From Prochlorococcus marinus XMU1411 (GTDB lineage: Bacteria > Cyanobacteriota > Cyanobacteriia > PCC-6307 > Cyanobiaceae), in NCBI RefSeq assembly GCF_017696075.1, contig NZ_JAAORI010000003.1, forward strand, positions 62,001 to 126,000: a stretch of DNA of 64,000 bases, written 5' to 3'. The notes beneath the pieces are model-generated. The model was not told the DNA's origin. It did no database searches and saw nothing but the letters and a program-made list of their open reading frames with translations. How positions within the stretch are numbered: the first letter of the stretch is position 1; every line of letters starts with the position of its first letter. The position numbers were made by a program, and so were the translations under genes. Positions 9,405-19,282 of this stretch are shown here, one piece after another.

Positions 9405-11348
9405 ATGAGTGATTTAGCATACTGGTCTTCAGCCAAACTTTTTTCTAAAAAAGATAAATTTGCTAAAAATAGAGATTTTATTAAGAACCTTGATCATATA
9501 GATCAAATTTGGGAAAAATTAAAATTTAAATGTGGTGATACTTTAGCTGTTTGCGATTTAAGAGGGAAATACAAAGAAAAATTTTCTTATTCTGAGCTAG
9601 CTGATTTAATAACAAAAGTCTCTTTTTCTTTTAAAAATTATGGTTTAGCAAAGGGGGATGTAGTTACTGTAATATCTGAAAATTCTCCAAGATGGCTAGT
9701 AGTTGATCAAGGCTTAATGCGTCTAGGGGCTATAAATGCAGTGAGAGGTATTAATTCTCCTTCAGTAGAATTAGACTATATTATTGAGCACTCTAATTCA
9801 GTAGGTCTAATAGTTCAATCTAAGGAGATTTGGCTAAAGTTAAACAACAAAGAAGAATTAAAAAAAAGACTGAAATTTATAATCAGTTTAGAAGATGAAC
9901 AATTTGAAAGTTTAATAAGTTGGAGTAAATTTATAAGTTCAGCAGAAAAAGAAAATTCACAAAATAATAATCTTGAAAAATTTAATCCAGAAATAGATGA
10001 CGTCGCTACTATTCTTTATACTTCTGGGACAACAGGAAAACCTAAAGGTGTGCCTTTGACTCACGCAAATTTTTTACATCAAATAATCAATTTAGCCTAT
10101 ATCGCTGATCCAGAACCAGGGACCTCTGTATTAAGCGTTTTGCCTATCTGGCATTCTTATGAGAGGAGTGCTGAATACTTCTTTTTTTCATGCGGTTGTT
10201 CTCAATACTATACAATTCCAAAATTTCTTAAAGATGATATTACTCAAGTAAAACCTGTTGTCATGGCTACTGTACCGAGACTATGGGAAGCAATACATGA
10301 TGGTTTTTTTCAGGCGTTGAAAAAAATGCCTTCCAAAAAGCAAAAACTTATTAAGTTTTTAATAAGTAATAGTTCGGTTTTCAAAAGAAGTCTTAGAAAG
10401 ATAAGAAATATAGATATAAATCAAATAACTTTTAAATCAAAAATCCCCTTACTGGGTTCTGTTATTAGCCGATATCCTTTACATAAATTGTCTACTATTT
10501 TTTTATGGCCGAATATTCTAAGACAACTATGCGGAGAAAAACTGAAATTTCCCATTAACGGTGGAGGTGCATTGCCAGAACATGTAGATCTTTTTTTTGA
10601 ATCTTTAGGTGTAGATGTTTTGGTGGGATATGGACTCACAGAAACTAGTCCAGTATTAACTTGTAGGAGAAGAGAATTAAATGTTAGAGGATCATCTGGG
10701 CAGCCTCTTTCATTTACTGAAATCAAAATAGTGAATGATGATAAGAAAAAGATTCTGAAGTTCAGAGAAGTCGGGAAAATTCTTGTTAGGGGGCCGCAAG
10801 TAATGAAAGGTTATCTTAATAATGAAATTGCTACAAATGATGTTTTATCCAAGGATGGTTGGTTTGATACTGGTGATTTAGGTTTTCTAATACCAAATGG
10901 CTCTCTCTTTATAACAGGAAGAGCCAAGGATACAATAGTGTTATCAAGTGGTGAAAATATAGAACCGAATCCGCTAGAGACTGAAATTCTTAGTTCTGAA
11001 TTTATTAATCAGATTCAATTAGTAGGACAAGATAAGAAATGTTTAACAGCCCTTGTAGTTCCTAATGTCGAATTGGTTAAAAGCAAGTTTTTGGAAGAAG
11101 ACCTTTCAAAATTAAACCTGAATAAGAAAATTGGTACATTTTTCAAATCACAAATTAATAATTTGCTTAAAAGTCGATTAGGAGCAAGATCAGAAGAACA
11201 AATATTAGATTGTTATTTTGTTGATGCCTTTACTCTAGAAAATGGGTTATTAACACAAACTCTTAAACAAAAAAGAAAAGAAATAGAAAAAAAGTATTCA
11301 TTACAAATAGAAAATATGTATGAAAACAAATTTAGTAAGAAAATTTGA
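9405..11348 (+). CDS. Acyl-ACP/acyl-CoA synthetase (AMP-forming)
   Basis: An ANL-superfamily enzyme of 647 residues that activates fatty acids through an acyl-adenylate. In cyanobacteria the homologue (Aas) recycles free fatty acids onto ACP. The AMP-binding motif YTSGTTGKPKGVPLTH lies near residues 205-220, with GYGLTETSPVL near 410 and DGWFDTGDLGFL (A8 region) near 484. A lysine-rich C-terminus follows. ACP versus CoA specificity cannot be read from the sequence. It lies close behind lipB and 38 bases ahead of the YlqD-like gene, on the same strand. Confidence 0.9.
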   Translation: MSDLAYWSSAKLFSKKDKFAKNRDFIKNLDHIDQIWEKLKFKCGDTLAVCDLRGKYKEKFSYSELADLITKVSFSFKNYGLAKGDVVTVISENSPRWLVVDQGLMRLGAINAVRGINSPSVELDYIIEHSNSVGLIVQSKEIWLKLNNKEELKKRLKFIISLEDEQFESLISWSKFISSAEKENSQNNNLEKFNPEIDDVATILYTSGTTGKPKGVPLTHANFLHQIINLAYIADPEPGTSVLSVLPIWHSYERSAEYFFFSCGCSQYYTIPKFLKDDITQVKPVVMATVPRLWEAIHDGFFQALKKMPSKKQKLIKFLISNSSVFKRSLRKIRNIDINQITFKSKIPLLGSVISRYPLHKLSTIFLWPNILRQLCGEKLKFPINGGGALPEHVDLFFESLGVDVLVGYGLTETSPVLTCRRRELNVRGSSGQPLSFTEIKIVNDDKKKILKFREVGKILVRGPQVMKGYLNNEIATNDVLSKDGWFDTGDLGFLIPNGSLFITGRAKDTIVLSSGENIEPNPLETEILSSEFINQIQLVGQDKKCLTALVVPNVELVKSKFLEEDLSKLNLNKKIGTFFKSQINNLLKSRLGARSEEQILDCYFVDAFTLENGLLTQTLKQKRKEIEKKYSLQIENMYENKFSKKI

Positions 11349-11386
11349 TTTGTTCTATCTATATTGAAAAGGTAATTTAATTTTTT

Positions 11387-11830
11387 ATGGAAACAAAAAA
11401 CTCAATATCTATAAAGCGCTCAATAGCTATTAAAGCTGTAGTTACACCAACTTGGAAGGAAGATGCTGAAAAAGAATTAAGTAAAGCAATTTCAAACATT
11501 GATCAGCAATTATCGCAACTGGAGCAAGAGGGGCAGCAAATAGTAAACAATATTAGATCCCAATCGGTTAATCCCCTAGATCCAAGGGTTCAAGAACAGG
11601 TTAGTCAGGTGCAACAACAAGTCGCAGCAAAACGAAATGAAATTGAAGAACAAAAAAGAAATCTCTTACAACAACAGAGTCAAGTTCGCGAATTAAAAAT
11701 GGACGAAATTGTTGATCAAGGGCAAGTGGATAGTTTCTGTGATGTCACTGTGGGAGACAATCTTATTGAAAAAATGCAAGTATCGATTACGGTAAAGGAT
11801 GGAGTTATTCAATCTATAGATAATAATTAA
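11387..11830 (+). CDS. YlqD-like coiled-coil protein
   Basis: A 147-residue protein with a Gln/Glu-rich helical middle (about 25-110) predicted to be a coiled coil, and a C-terminal beta-rich part (CDVTVGDNLIEKMQVSITVKDG). This matches the YlqD family found in cyanobacteria and Firmicutes, whose function is unknown. It has no signal peptide or membrane segment. An AT-rich inverted repeat (AAGATTTA at 11835 and TAAATCTT at 11863) follows the stop and could weakly terminate transcription before pdhC. Confidence 0.75.
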   Translation: METKNSISIKRSIAIKAVVTPTWKEDAEKELSKAISNIDQQLSQLEQEGQQIVNNIRSQSVNPLDPRVQEQVSQVQQQVAAKRNEIEEQKRNLLQQQSQVRELKMDEIVDQGQVDSFCDVTVGDNLIEKMQVSITVKDGVIQSIDNN

Positions 11831-11929
11831 AGAGAAGATTTAGTATTTTTGATAAATATAAGTAAATCTTAATTTCGAAAAGTTTTAAATTCTAATCGAT
11901 CTAAATTATTACTTTCTTAAGTTTTAAGA

Positions 11930-11959
11930 GTTCCCACTGTGAACATGATTTCGTATAAT
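11930..11959 (+). promoter_or_regulatory. pdhC promoter: palindrome overlapping the -35 region and a TATAAT -10 box
   Basis: A perfect TATAAT lies at 11954-11959, about 90 bases before the pdhC ATG. Ten bases upstream is a 15-base interrupted palindrome, GTTCCCACTGTGAAC (11930-11944), with six of seven pairs matching around a central C. It occupies the -35 region, the place for a repressor or class II activator site. The palindrome does not match the NtcA consensus or the cyanobacterial LexA box as I remember them. The leader of roughly 80 bases holds no obvious riboswitch. Confidence 0.55.
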
Positions 11960-12048
11960 TAAAACAAGAGTTTAAAGGCTTCTTAACCATAAAAACTTTA
12001 GGAAGTTTGGTAGAAATCCCTTGAAACTTATGCAATAACAATTTTCTT

Positions 12049-13416
12049 ATGTCTCACGAAATATTCATGCCTGCCTTGAGTTCTACTATGACGGAGGGCA
12101 AGATTGTGGAATGGTTGAAAAATCCAGGAGATAAAGTTGAAAGAGGTGAATCTGTCTTGGTTGTTGAATCTGACAAAGCAGATATGGATGTTGAATCTTT
12201 TCAAGATGGATATCTTGCGGCTGTTTTAATGCCTGCTGGCAGCACTGCACCAGTAGGAGAGACTATCGGTCTTATTGTAGAAAATGAGGATGAGATAGCT
12301 TCTGTTCAAGAACAAAATAAAGGAAATCAACCCGAAGTTTCTAGTTCGGATCAACTTGAATTGGTAAGCAATAAAACTAAAGAAAAACCTCTGGTTCAAA
12401 GTGAAATTGTTGAAAAACAAGAAAAAGAAGTCGTATTAATGAGTGAAAAGGCAGCCTCATCTTTTAATAGTGATCAAATAAATGCTGCTACGAGCAATGT
12501 TTCTTCGAGGGTGATTGCATCTCCAAGAGCTAAAAAACTTGCCTCTCAAATGGGTGTTGATTTAGCAAAGGTTCATGGATCCGGACCTCACGGAAGGATT
12601 CAAGCCGATGATATTTTAAAAGCTAATGGCCAACCAGTCTCTATACCATGGATAGGTGAAGGTGGTTCTCCTGCAAGTATACCTGGTGCAAATTTGGGAG
12701 TTGAAAGTAAGCCAGAAACTTCAGGAAATAGTTTTGGTAATCCCGGAGAAACAGTTCAATTTAATACTCTTCAAAAAGCGGTAAATAAAAATATGGAATC
12801 TAGTTTAGATGTGCCATGTTTTAGGGTGGGTTATTCCATTAACACAGATAAATTAGATAATTTCTACAAAAAAGTAAAACAGAACGGAGTTACTATGACT
12901 GCTTTACTAGTAAAGGCAGTTGCAAAGACACTAAAGAAACATCCTCAAGTTAATTCAAGTTTTTCAGAGAATGGAATTTCTTATCCAGAAAATATAAATA
13001 TTGCTGTTGCTGTTGCGATGGAAGATGGTGGACTAATAACTCCAGTTTTAAAAGAACCATGCAATACTGATTTATTTGAATTGTCTAGGGAATGGAAAGA
13101 TCTCGTAAAAAGATCAAGATCAAAACAATTAGAACCTGATGAATACTCAACGGGAACCTTCACTTTATCTAACCTTGGGATGTTTGGAGTTGATAGATTT
13201 GACGCAATTCTTCCTCCAGGTACCGGTGCTATTTTAGCTATAGCATCATCGAAACCAACCGTTGTTGCTAATAGTGATGGTTCAATATCTGTAAAAAAAA
13301 TAATGCAAGTAAATCTAACAGCTGATCATAGAGTGATATATGGAGCTGATGGAGCTTCATTCTTAAAAGACTTGGCTTCCCTAATTGAAGATGAGCCAGA
13401 GACTCTTGTCTCCTAA
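12049..13416 (+). CDS. pdhC: Pyruvate dehydrogenase E2 (dihydrolipoamide acetyltransferase)
   Basis: The E2 core of pyruvate dehydrogenase moves the acetyl group from E1 to CoA. Its 455 residues show a lipoyl domain (1-80, lipoyl-Lys in ESDKADMDVES near 44), a Ser/Pro-rich linker, a peripheral subunit-binding domain (ASPRAKKLASQMGVD about 157-171) and the catalytic domain. The active-site segment reads LTADHRVIYGADGASF, with His427; the Tyr in place of the bacterial Asp is the normal plastid/cyanobacterial form. It has its own promoter and is followed after 6 bases by queA. Confidence 0.95.
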   Translation: MSHEIFMPALSSTMTEGKIVEWLKNPGDKVERGESVLVVESDKADMDVESFQDGYLAAVLMPAGSTAPVGETIGLIVENEDEIASVQEQNKGNQPEVSSSDQLELVSNKTKEKPLVQSEIVEKQEKEVVLMSEKAASSFNSDQINAATSNVSSRVIASPRAKKLASQMGVDLAKVHGSGPHGRIQADDILKANGQPVSIPWIGEGGSPASIPGANLGVESKPETSGNSFGNPGETVQFNTLQKAVNKNMESSLDVPCFRVGYSINTDKLDNFYKKVKQNGVTMTALLVKAVAKTLKKHPQVNSSFSENGISYPENINIAVAVAMEDGGLITPVLKEPCNTDLFELSREWKDLVKRSRSKQLEPDEYSTGTFTLSNLGMFGVDRFDAILPPGTGAILAIASSKPTVVANSDGSISVKKIMQVNLTADHRVIYGADGASFLKDLASLIEDEPETLVS

Positions 13417-13422
13417 ATTTAA

Positions 13423-14547
13423 TTGATTTCTCAAATTAATAATGAAGAAAGAGATTATAAGCTTGAAGCTTATGATTATTTACTTGATCCTTCATTAATT
13501 GCTAGTAAACCTTCTGCAATTAGGCATGAATCAAGATTGATGATAGTTAGAAATAGTTTTTTAGAAGAAGACTGTTTAACTAATAAATTTACCAAGAATC
13601 TTTTAGATGAATTTAGAGAAGGGGATCTTGTAATTGTAAATAATACTAAAGTTATGAAAGCTAGGTTAAAGGTTGAATTAGAAAATAAGACATTAGTCGA
13701 ATTATTAGTTTTAGAAAGATCCCATGAATGTGTTTGGTTATGTTTGGCAAAGCCAGCAAAAAAGTTAAAAATAAATAGAAAATTAAAATTAAAATCTCCA
13801 ATAGCACAAGATATTTATTTAATTGTTGATGGAGTTGATGAAGAAACTGGAGGGAGATTTATTAAATTTCCTGGAAATATAACTTGTCTCAATTCAATGA
13901 ATGAACTTCTTGATAAATATGGGGAAATCCCTCTTCCTCCTTATATAAAAAATTCCGAAGAAGAATCTTTTCATGAGAAAAGTTATCAAACTGAGTATGC
14001 AACAAATCCGGGGGCAGTTGCTGCACCAACAGCTGGTTTACACTTAAGCAAAAGTCTTATTTCCAATCTAAAAAAAAAAGGCGTAATAATCTTACCGATA
14101 ACTTTGCACGTGGGTTATGGAACATTCAAACCAATTGATCAAGAAGATTTAAGTAACTTAAAACTTCACAAAGAATGGGTAAGTGTTAATAAGGAAGTAG
14201 TGGAGGAAATAAAAAGAATAAAGAAAACAGATAGAAAAATAATTGCTATTGGTACAACTAGCGTAAGAGCTCTTGAAAGTTGTTATTCTCACGAAATTAA
14301 TGACTTTATTCCCATAGCTAAATACGTAGATTTAGTAATTAAGCCAGGTTATAAATTTAAGGTAGTTGATGGATTATTAACTAATTTTCATCTCCCTAAA
14401 AGTTCATTATTACTTTTAGTAAGTGCAATGATTGGTAGAGAAAGATTATTAGATCTGTATAAGAAAGCCATAAAAGAAAAATTTAGATTCTTCTCTTATG
14501 GCGATGCAATGTATATTTCACCAGATTCAATACTGGAGAAAAAATAG
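13423..14547 (+). CDS. queA: tRNA preQ1(34) S-adenosylmethionine ribosyltransferase-isomerase
   Basis: QueA builds epoxyqueuosine at tRNA wobble position 34 by transferring the ribosyl part of SAM. Characteristic segments are YDYLLDPSLIASKP near the start, the conserved PTAGLHLS near 205-212, LHVGYGTFKP, and the C-terminal HLPKSSLLLLVSA. At 374 residues its length is typical. The start is TTG, 6 bases after pdhC, so it is likely read from the pdhC promoter. Its 3' end is only 2 bases from that of the convergent cysK. Confidence 0.95.
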   Translation: MISQINNEERDYKLEAYDYLLDPSLIASKPSAIRHESRLMIVRNSFLEEDCLTNKFTKNLLDEFREGDLVIVNNTKVMKARLKVELENKTLVELLVLERSHECVWLCLAKPAKKLKINRKLKLKSPIAQDIYLIVDGVDEETGGRFIKFPGNITCLNSMNELLDKYGEIPLPPYIKNSEEESFHEKSYQTEYATNPGAVAAPTAGLHLSKSLISNLKKKGVIILPITLHVGYGTFKPIDQEDLSNLKLHKEWVSVNKEVVEEIKRIKKTDRKIIAIGTTSVRALESCYSHEINDFIPIAKYVDLVIKPGYKFKVVDGLLTNFHLPKSSLLLLVSAMIGRERLLDLYKKAIKEKFRFFSYGDAMYISPDSILEKK

Positions 14548-14549
14548 AT

Positions 14550-15536
14550 TTAGGCTTTGACTGGTTCTTGAATGATTCCGCTTGGAACTTCAGTAAACAT
14601 AATTGATGATAAATACCTCTCTGCTAAATCAGGTAGAACAACTACAATTGTCTTCCCAGCATACTCATCTTGTTCAGCTAATCTAACAGCAGCAGCAGCG
14701 GCAGCCCCACAAGATATTCCTACTAATAGACCTTCCTCTTTAGCTAACCTAAGAGCCATCTCAATTGATTCGTCATTAGTTACTTGTTCGACCTTATCAA
14801 CAATTGATAAGTCAAGGTTCTTAGGAATAAATCCTGCTCCAATTCCTTGGATTTTATGTGGTCCAGATTTAACCTCTTCTCCATTCATTGTCTGTGTAAT
14901 AACAGGACTGTGTGATGGTTCTACAGCTACAGAAGTAATATTCTTGCCCTTCTCTTGCTTAATGTATCTTGAAACTCCTGTAATTGTGCCGCCAGTTCCA
15001 ACCCCTGCAACTAAAACATCAATTTCACCATCGCAATCATCCCAGATTTCTGGTCCAGTAGTTTTGAAATGAATTTCAGGGTTTGCTGGATTATCAAATT
15101 GACCTGGCATGAAATATTGAGAAGGATTACTTTCTGCAATTTCTTTAGCCTTAGCTATTGCTCCAGGCATACCTTTAGATGCCTCTGTTAAAACAATTTC
15201 AGCACCCAACACTGCCATAACCCTTCTTCTTTCAATTGACATGGATTCTGGCATTGTAAGGATCAGTTTATAACCTCTTGCTGAAGCAGTAAAAGCTAGA
15301 GCAATTCCTGTATTTCCAGAAGTTGGCTCAACAATAGTTTTGTCTTTTGTAAGCTTCCCACTTTTCTCTGCATCCCAGATCATGTTTGCGCCAATCCTAC
15401 ATTTGACACTGTAAGCAGGGTTTCTACCTTCAATTTTTGCAAGTACTGTAGCTTTCGCGTTTTTAGTAACTGATTTTAATTTTACTAATGGAGTGTTTCC
15501 AATAGCAAAACTGTTGTCCTCATAAATTTTTGCCAT
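14550..15536 (-). CDS. cysK: Cysteine synthase A (O-acetylserine sulfhydrylase)
   Basis: Makes cysteine from O-acetylserine and sulfide using PLP. In 328 residues the PLP lysine sits in [14 protein letters not shown] (about 40-53), the substrate loop is [12 protein letters not shown] and the phosphate-binding loop [13 protein letters not shown]. These are typical of CysK; the longer loops of CysM are not seen. It is the last of three minus-strand genes for sulfur amino acids, after an 84-base AT-rich gap, so it may have its own promoter. Confidence 0.96.
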   Translation of the reverse strand: MAKIYEDNSFAIGNTPLVKLKSVTKNAKATVLAKIEGRNPAYSVKCRIGANMIWDAEKSGKLTKDKTIVEPTSGNTGIALAFTASARGYKLILTMPESMSIERRRVMAVLGAEIVLTEASKGMPGAIAKAKEIAESNPSQYFMPGQFDNPANPEIHFKTTGPEIWDDCDGEIDVLVAGVGTGGTITGVSRYIKQEKGKNITSVAVEPSHSPVITQTMNGEEVKSGPHKIQGIGAGFIPKNLDLSIVDKVEQVTNDESIEMALRLAKEEGLLVGISCGAAAAAAVRLAEQDEYAGKTIVVVLPDLAERYLSSIMFTEVPSGIIQEPVKA

Positions 15537-15620
15537 TTATATATTGAGAAAATATATATTAATACTAACTATTATTCAGAAAAAGAGTATATAAGTTTCT
15601 ATACGGTAAATACTAGGAAT

Positions 15621-17090
15621 TTAGAAATTATTTAGTGCTTCAGAAAAGGTTTTCCATAATTGATCTTGGTCTTCTAATCCAACTGATACTCTAATAAGGT
15701 GCGAGGGTATACCAAAACTTTCAGCCCAATCTAACTCGTCATAATGAGCCAGTAAAACATAAGGACAAACTAGAGTAAATTTTGTACCTAAACTAGGTCC
15801 TTTAGATACTTTTAGAGAATCATAAAATTTCTTAGCTTTGTTCAATCCTCCATTTAATTCAAACGATAATAAGCAGCCGTATCCTCCATCAGAAGTAAGT
15901 AAAGAATTAAAATTTGGACAATTTTCAGGATGGAAAATATTTTTAATCTCGCTATGGGTCTCTAATCTTTTTTTTAATTTTAAACATGCTTTATTTTGTT
16001 CAAAAACTCTTTGATTGACATCTCTACTAACTTTCTCTAGATAAACTGTATCTCCATCGGAAAGTATTGGAATATTAATCTCGTTTAATGCATTTCTAAA
16101 CTGATCAATCCATTTACTTTTTGGATTTAGTATTAATGATCCGGCAAGAATATCACCACTACCTGAAAAAATTTTTGTAAGTGAAGTAAAAACTATATCT
16201 GCATGTTCTAGGGAATTTATATTTAAATTTGAACCAATTGTATCGTCAACAATTAAGGGAATATTTAACTTTTTTGCTATTTTTGAAATTTTTTTAATAT
16301 TTACACATTTGAGCATTGGATTACTCGGTAGTTCAATAATTAATGCTGATGGATTTATTCTTTTGATTTCTAATTCAATATCCTCGCAATTTTCTTCTGT
16401 AATTAACTTGGCTCCATGAAAGATATTCATTGGTAATTTAAGTACATCTACATATGGAAAACCAATTTGGAGTGTTGGTTTAGCTGGAAATAATTTATAT
16501 ATGATTTCTAATGATGTATGCAATGCAGACATTCCAGATGAAGTTAAGTGAATATTATTAGAGTTAATTTTTGTAGATTTAGAAATTCTATTTTTTATTC
16601 TTTGAGAACATTCATTTACGTACGATTTTGGAGGGCAATCTTCAAGACCGAGTTCTATAGCAGCAGCTCTTGAAGATATACCAAGACCAGTATGTTGCCA
16701 AAAAGATTTTGCATAAATACTTCCTTCTTTTTCAGTTATTAAAAAAGCTAAATTATCTCTTTTTTCTATTAATGAAAATTGTTCAGAAGTATTTCTATCA
16801 ATGTATTTTTTTGCTTTAAAAGCTATGCTTTCATTCGAATATGGCCAGATACTTTTATTGATGTAGTAATTATCCTTTTTTATTTTTTCGCATAATCTTT
16901 TCACGATGGGGTTTAGCCCGAACCTTGGGTATATGGACTTTAATAAATTCATACATTCTTTATTTTTTTCCTCGTAATTTTTTACATCATTCCAAGTTGG
17001 TAATGCTACAGAAACGGCATGAATACTATCAGGGATTGCATGTCCCAACTCTAAATTTTTCCATATAGGGTTTTTAAGTAAATCTCTCAA
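15621..17090 (-). CDS. Cystathionine gamma-synthase family PLP enzyme with long N-terminal extension
   Basis: The C-terminal 350 residues have the Cys/Met metabolism PLP-enzyme fold: SSGMSALHTS at 184-193, IIELPSNPMLK, VDDTIGSN, and the PLP lysine Lys306 in FTSLTKIFSGSGD. The first 130 or so residues are an extension absent from ordinary MetB/MetC (family length 380-400) and rich in Lys and aromatic residues. The start is TTG, 3 bases after the upstream paralogue, so the two are coupled. It probably acts in transsulfuration or methionine synthesis; substrate preference cannot be read from sequence. Confidence 0.85.
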   Translation of the reverse strand: MRDLLKNPIWKNLELGHAIPDSIHAVSVALPTWNDVKNYEEKNKECMNLLKSIYPRFGLNPIVKRLCEKIKKDNYYINKSIWPYSNESIAFKAKKYIDRNTSEQFSLIEKRDNLAFLITEKEGSIYAKSFWQHTGLGISSRAAAIELGLEDCPPKSYVNECSQRIKNRISKSTKINSNNIHLTSSGMSALHTSLEIIYKLFPAKPTLQIGFPYVDVLKLPMNIFHGAKLITEENCEDIELEIKRINPSALIIELPSNPMLKCVNIKKISKIAKKLNIPLIVDDTIGSNLNINSLEHADIVFTSLTKIFSGSGDILAGSLILNPKSKWIDQFRNALNEINIPILSDGDTVYLEKVSRDVNQRVFEQNKACLKLKKRLETHSEIKNIFHPENCPNFNSLLTSDGGYGCLLSFELNGGLNKAKKFYDSLKVSKGPSLGTKFTLVCPYVLLAHYDELDWAESFGIPSHLIRVSVGLEDQDQLWKTFSEALNNF

Positions 17091-17093
17091 TTT

Positions 17094-18257
17094 TCAGAAT
17101 TTATTCAAAGCAAATAAAATGTCTGAGATTAAATCGTTTGTATCTTCACATCCAATTGATAATCTGACAAGAGCATCATCTATCCCAAGAAGATTTTTTG
17201 TTTTTTCATCAACAGAGGCATGAGTCATTGTTGCTGGGTGACAAATTAAACTTTCAACTCCTCCAAGGCTTTCTGCTAGTGAGAAATATTTGAGAGATTT
17301 GCAAAATTTAAAAGTATCTTCCTTATTTAAATTTAATTTTAGGGTGATCATCGAACCTCCAGATCTCATTTGCGATTTTGCTAAATTAAATTGCGGATGT
17401 TTTTGATTAAAAGGATAAATTACTTGACTAATTATTTTATGATTCTCTAATTCTTCAGAAATTAATTTTGCACTTTGCGTTTGTTGTTCGATTCTTAAAG
17501 GAAGAGTTTTTACTCCTCTCGTAATGAGCCAACTATCAAAAGGAGATGGTTGAAGCCCTAGAGCTTTTTGAGAGAAAAGCATCTTGCTATTCCATACCTC
17601 ATTATTTGTCAGTACTGCTCCACCAAGTGCATCACTATGTCCATTAATGAATTTTGTTGTGCTTACGAGTGATAGTGTTGCACCAAGGTCTAATGGTTTT
17701 TGAATAAGTGCCGTAGAAAAGGTATTGTCCACAACTACTGGGATTTGTAGTTTATTCGCTTCATCACAAATCGCCTTAATATCAAGTACCTTCAAAAGTG
17801 GATTAGTTGGACTTTCAAGCCATATCAAGGTTGGCTTGAAGTTTGAAATTTTTTTGATATTATTTTCGTTTGTAAAATCTGTGTATAAAACTTCTAGTCC
17901 AAATTTCTTGAAAACTTTTTCGAACATCCTCACTGTACAACCATAGAGATTTGACTCGCAGAGTATCTTGTCACCTGATTTTAGTGTTGATGAAATTGCA
18001 GTTACCGCACTAATTCCAGATCCAAAAACTGTACAGTATTTAGAATCTTCTATTGATTTAAGGATGTTTTCTAGAATTCTAAAGTTTGGATTGCCTGATC
18101 TGGTGTAGTCGAAATTATCTTTATTTCCATGTTTGAAAGTAGATGTAGAAAAAATAGGAGGCATAACGCATCCAGTTTCTTCAGCAAATGTTTCCCCATG
18201 GTGAATAGATAAGGTCTTAAAACCTGGCTTTTTTATATTATTTTCCTTATTTCCCAT
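17094..18257 (-). CDS. metB: Cystathionine gamma-synthase / beta-lyase (trans-sulfuration PLP enzyme)
   Basis: A 387-residue Cys/Met metabolism PLP enzyme of normal length. Visible are YTRSGNPNFRILE (51-63), the substrate-loop GSGISAV (79-85), WLESPTNPLLK (146-156), VVVDNTFST (174-182) and the PLP lysine Lys202 in STTKFINGHSDALGG. It joins O-acyl-homoserine and cysteine, or cleaves cystathionine; these activities are not separable by eye, so the symbol is provisional. It opens the two-gene unit with the longer paralogue and lies downstream of rpsD behind a hairpin. Confidence 0.85.
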   Translation of the reverse strand: MGNKENNIKKPGFKTLSIHHGETFAEETGCVMPPIFSTSTFKHGNKDNFDYTRSGNPNFRILENILKSIEDSKYCTVFGSGISAVTAISSTLKSGDKILCESNLYGCTVRMFEKVFKKFGLEVLYTDFTNENNIKKISNFKPTLIWLESPTNPLLKVLDIKAICDEANKLQIPVVVDNTFSTALIQKPLDLGATLSLVSTTKFINGHSDALGGAVLTNNEVWNSKMLFSQKALGLQPSPFDSWLITRGVKTLPLRIEQQTQSAKLISEELENHKIISQVIYPFNQKHPQFNLAKSQMRSGGSMITLKLNLNKEDTFKFCKSLKYFSLAESLGGVESLICHPATMTHASVDEKTKNLLGIDDALVRLSIGCEDTNDLISDILFALNKF

Positions 18258-18284
18258 TATTTTTAAAAATAAGAATTAAATTAA

Positions 18285-18318
18285 ATTAAATCTCTCTTTT
18301 AAAAATGAGAGATTTAAT
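18285..18318 (-). terminator. Hairpin terminator after rpsD
   Basis: ATTAAATCTCTC (18285-18296) and GAGAGATTTAAT (18307-18318) form a perfect 12-bp stem with a 10-base loop. It lies 20 bases past the rpsD stop and 28 bases before the metB start. The stem is AT-rich apart from its CTCTC core, and the following tract on the minus strand is T-rich but interrupted, so termination may be partial. Confidence 0.55.
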
Positions 18319-18337
18319 AATCCAAAGAAAAGTAGTA

Positions 18338-18946
18338 TTAAACTTTTCTTGAATAATATTCAACAACTAGTAGTTCGTTTATTTCAAGAGCCACCCACTC
18401 TCTATCGCATTTCCCATTTATTTTTCCCGTTAATTTAGGCTTGTCTAAATCAAGATGAGGTGGGACATTTGCTAAGCCAGGGAATTCTATATTACCTTCT
18501 ACAAGTTTTTTGCTTGCTTTGTTTTCTTTAATTCCGATTACATCGCCTGATTTGCATTGATAACCAGCAATATCAAGAACCTTCCCATTAACGGTTACAT
18601 GGCCATGATTTACTAATTGTCTTGAGCCTGGAATGGTACCTCCAAAACCTAATCTAAAACAAACATTATCAAGTCTGTTTTCTAAAAGTCTTAGTAGGTT
18701 AGTACCTGTAGATCCTTCTTGAGCTCTAGCTTTTTTTACATAACGTACTAGTTGTTTTTCAGAAACTCCATAATTAAACCTAAGTTTCTGCTTTTCTTCT
18801 AGACGAATTGCATATTCTGATCGCTTGCGACGGGCTTGGCCGTGCTGACCTGGAGGATTAGACTTCTTTGAAGCTTTCCTGGTGAGACCTGGTAGTTCTC
18901 CCAAGCGACGCGTAACCCTTAATCTGGGGCCGCGGTATCTTGACAT
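18338..18946 (-). CDS. rpsD: 30S ribosomal protein S4
   Basis: A 202-residue primary-binding protein of the 30S subunit. The N-terminal basic region starts [20 protein letters not shown] and the S4 RNA-binding domain is at about 90-150 ([29 protein letters not shown]). The length is typical for cyanobacteria and plastids. It appears monocistronic, transcribed divergently from yidD across a 95-base gap and followed by a hairpin. Confidence 0.98.
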   Translation of the reverse strand: MSRYRGPRLRVTRRLGELPGLTRKASKKSNPPGQHGQARRKRSEYAIRLEEKQKLRFNYGVSEKQLVRYVKKARAQEGSTGTNLLRLLENRLDNVCFRLGFGGTIPGSRQLVNHGHVTVNGKVLDIAGYQCKSGDVIGIKENKASKKLVEGNIEFPGLANVPPHLDLDKPKLTGKINGKCDREWVALEINELLVVEYYSRKV

Positions 18947-19041
18947 AATTTTAAATTAAATAGAAAATTGCAATAATTTGGATAATTGATTAAATTCAAT
19001 TAAACTAATTACTACTGGAAATATTATTTTACATCATTAAA

Positions 19042-19278
19042 GTGTTCAAAACTATTAATAAATCAATTACTTCTATACTTCTTTTTATGATTTCGTTTTA
19101 TCAAAAGTGGTTTTCTCCTTTTTTTGGACCAAGATGCAGATTTATTCCAAGTTGCAGCTCTTATGGATATGAGGCAATTACTAGACATGGTCCTTGGAAG
19201 GGAGGGTGGTTAACTTTAAAAAGATTAAGCAGATGTCATCCTTTAACTCCCTGTGGATGTGACCCTGTGCCTGACTAA
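19042..19278 (+). CDS. yidD: Membrane protein insertion efficiency factor YidD
   Basis: A 78-residue protein of the YidD family, an amphipathic, membrane-associated factor thought to help YidC-dependent insertion. Signature segments are [20 protein letters not shown] (20-39), [13 protein letters not shown] and the cysteine-rich end [15 protein letters not shown]. The start is GTG. It is followed after 4 bases by the glutaredoxin-like gene and sits near rpsD rather than the rpmH-rnpA-yidC locus used by many bacteria. Confidence 0.95.
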   Translation: MFKTINKSITSILLFMISFYQKWFSPFFGPRCRFIPSCSSYGYEAITRHGPWKGGWLTLKRLSRCHPLTPCGCDPVPD

Positions 19279-19282
19279 ATGA

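Noticed and set aside
13310-13360. Tyr in place of the usual catalytic-loop Asp in PdhC (HRVIYGADG) seemed a lost active-site residue.
   Set aside because: Plastid and cyanobacterial E2 proteins normally carry this form, so it is not a defect.
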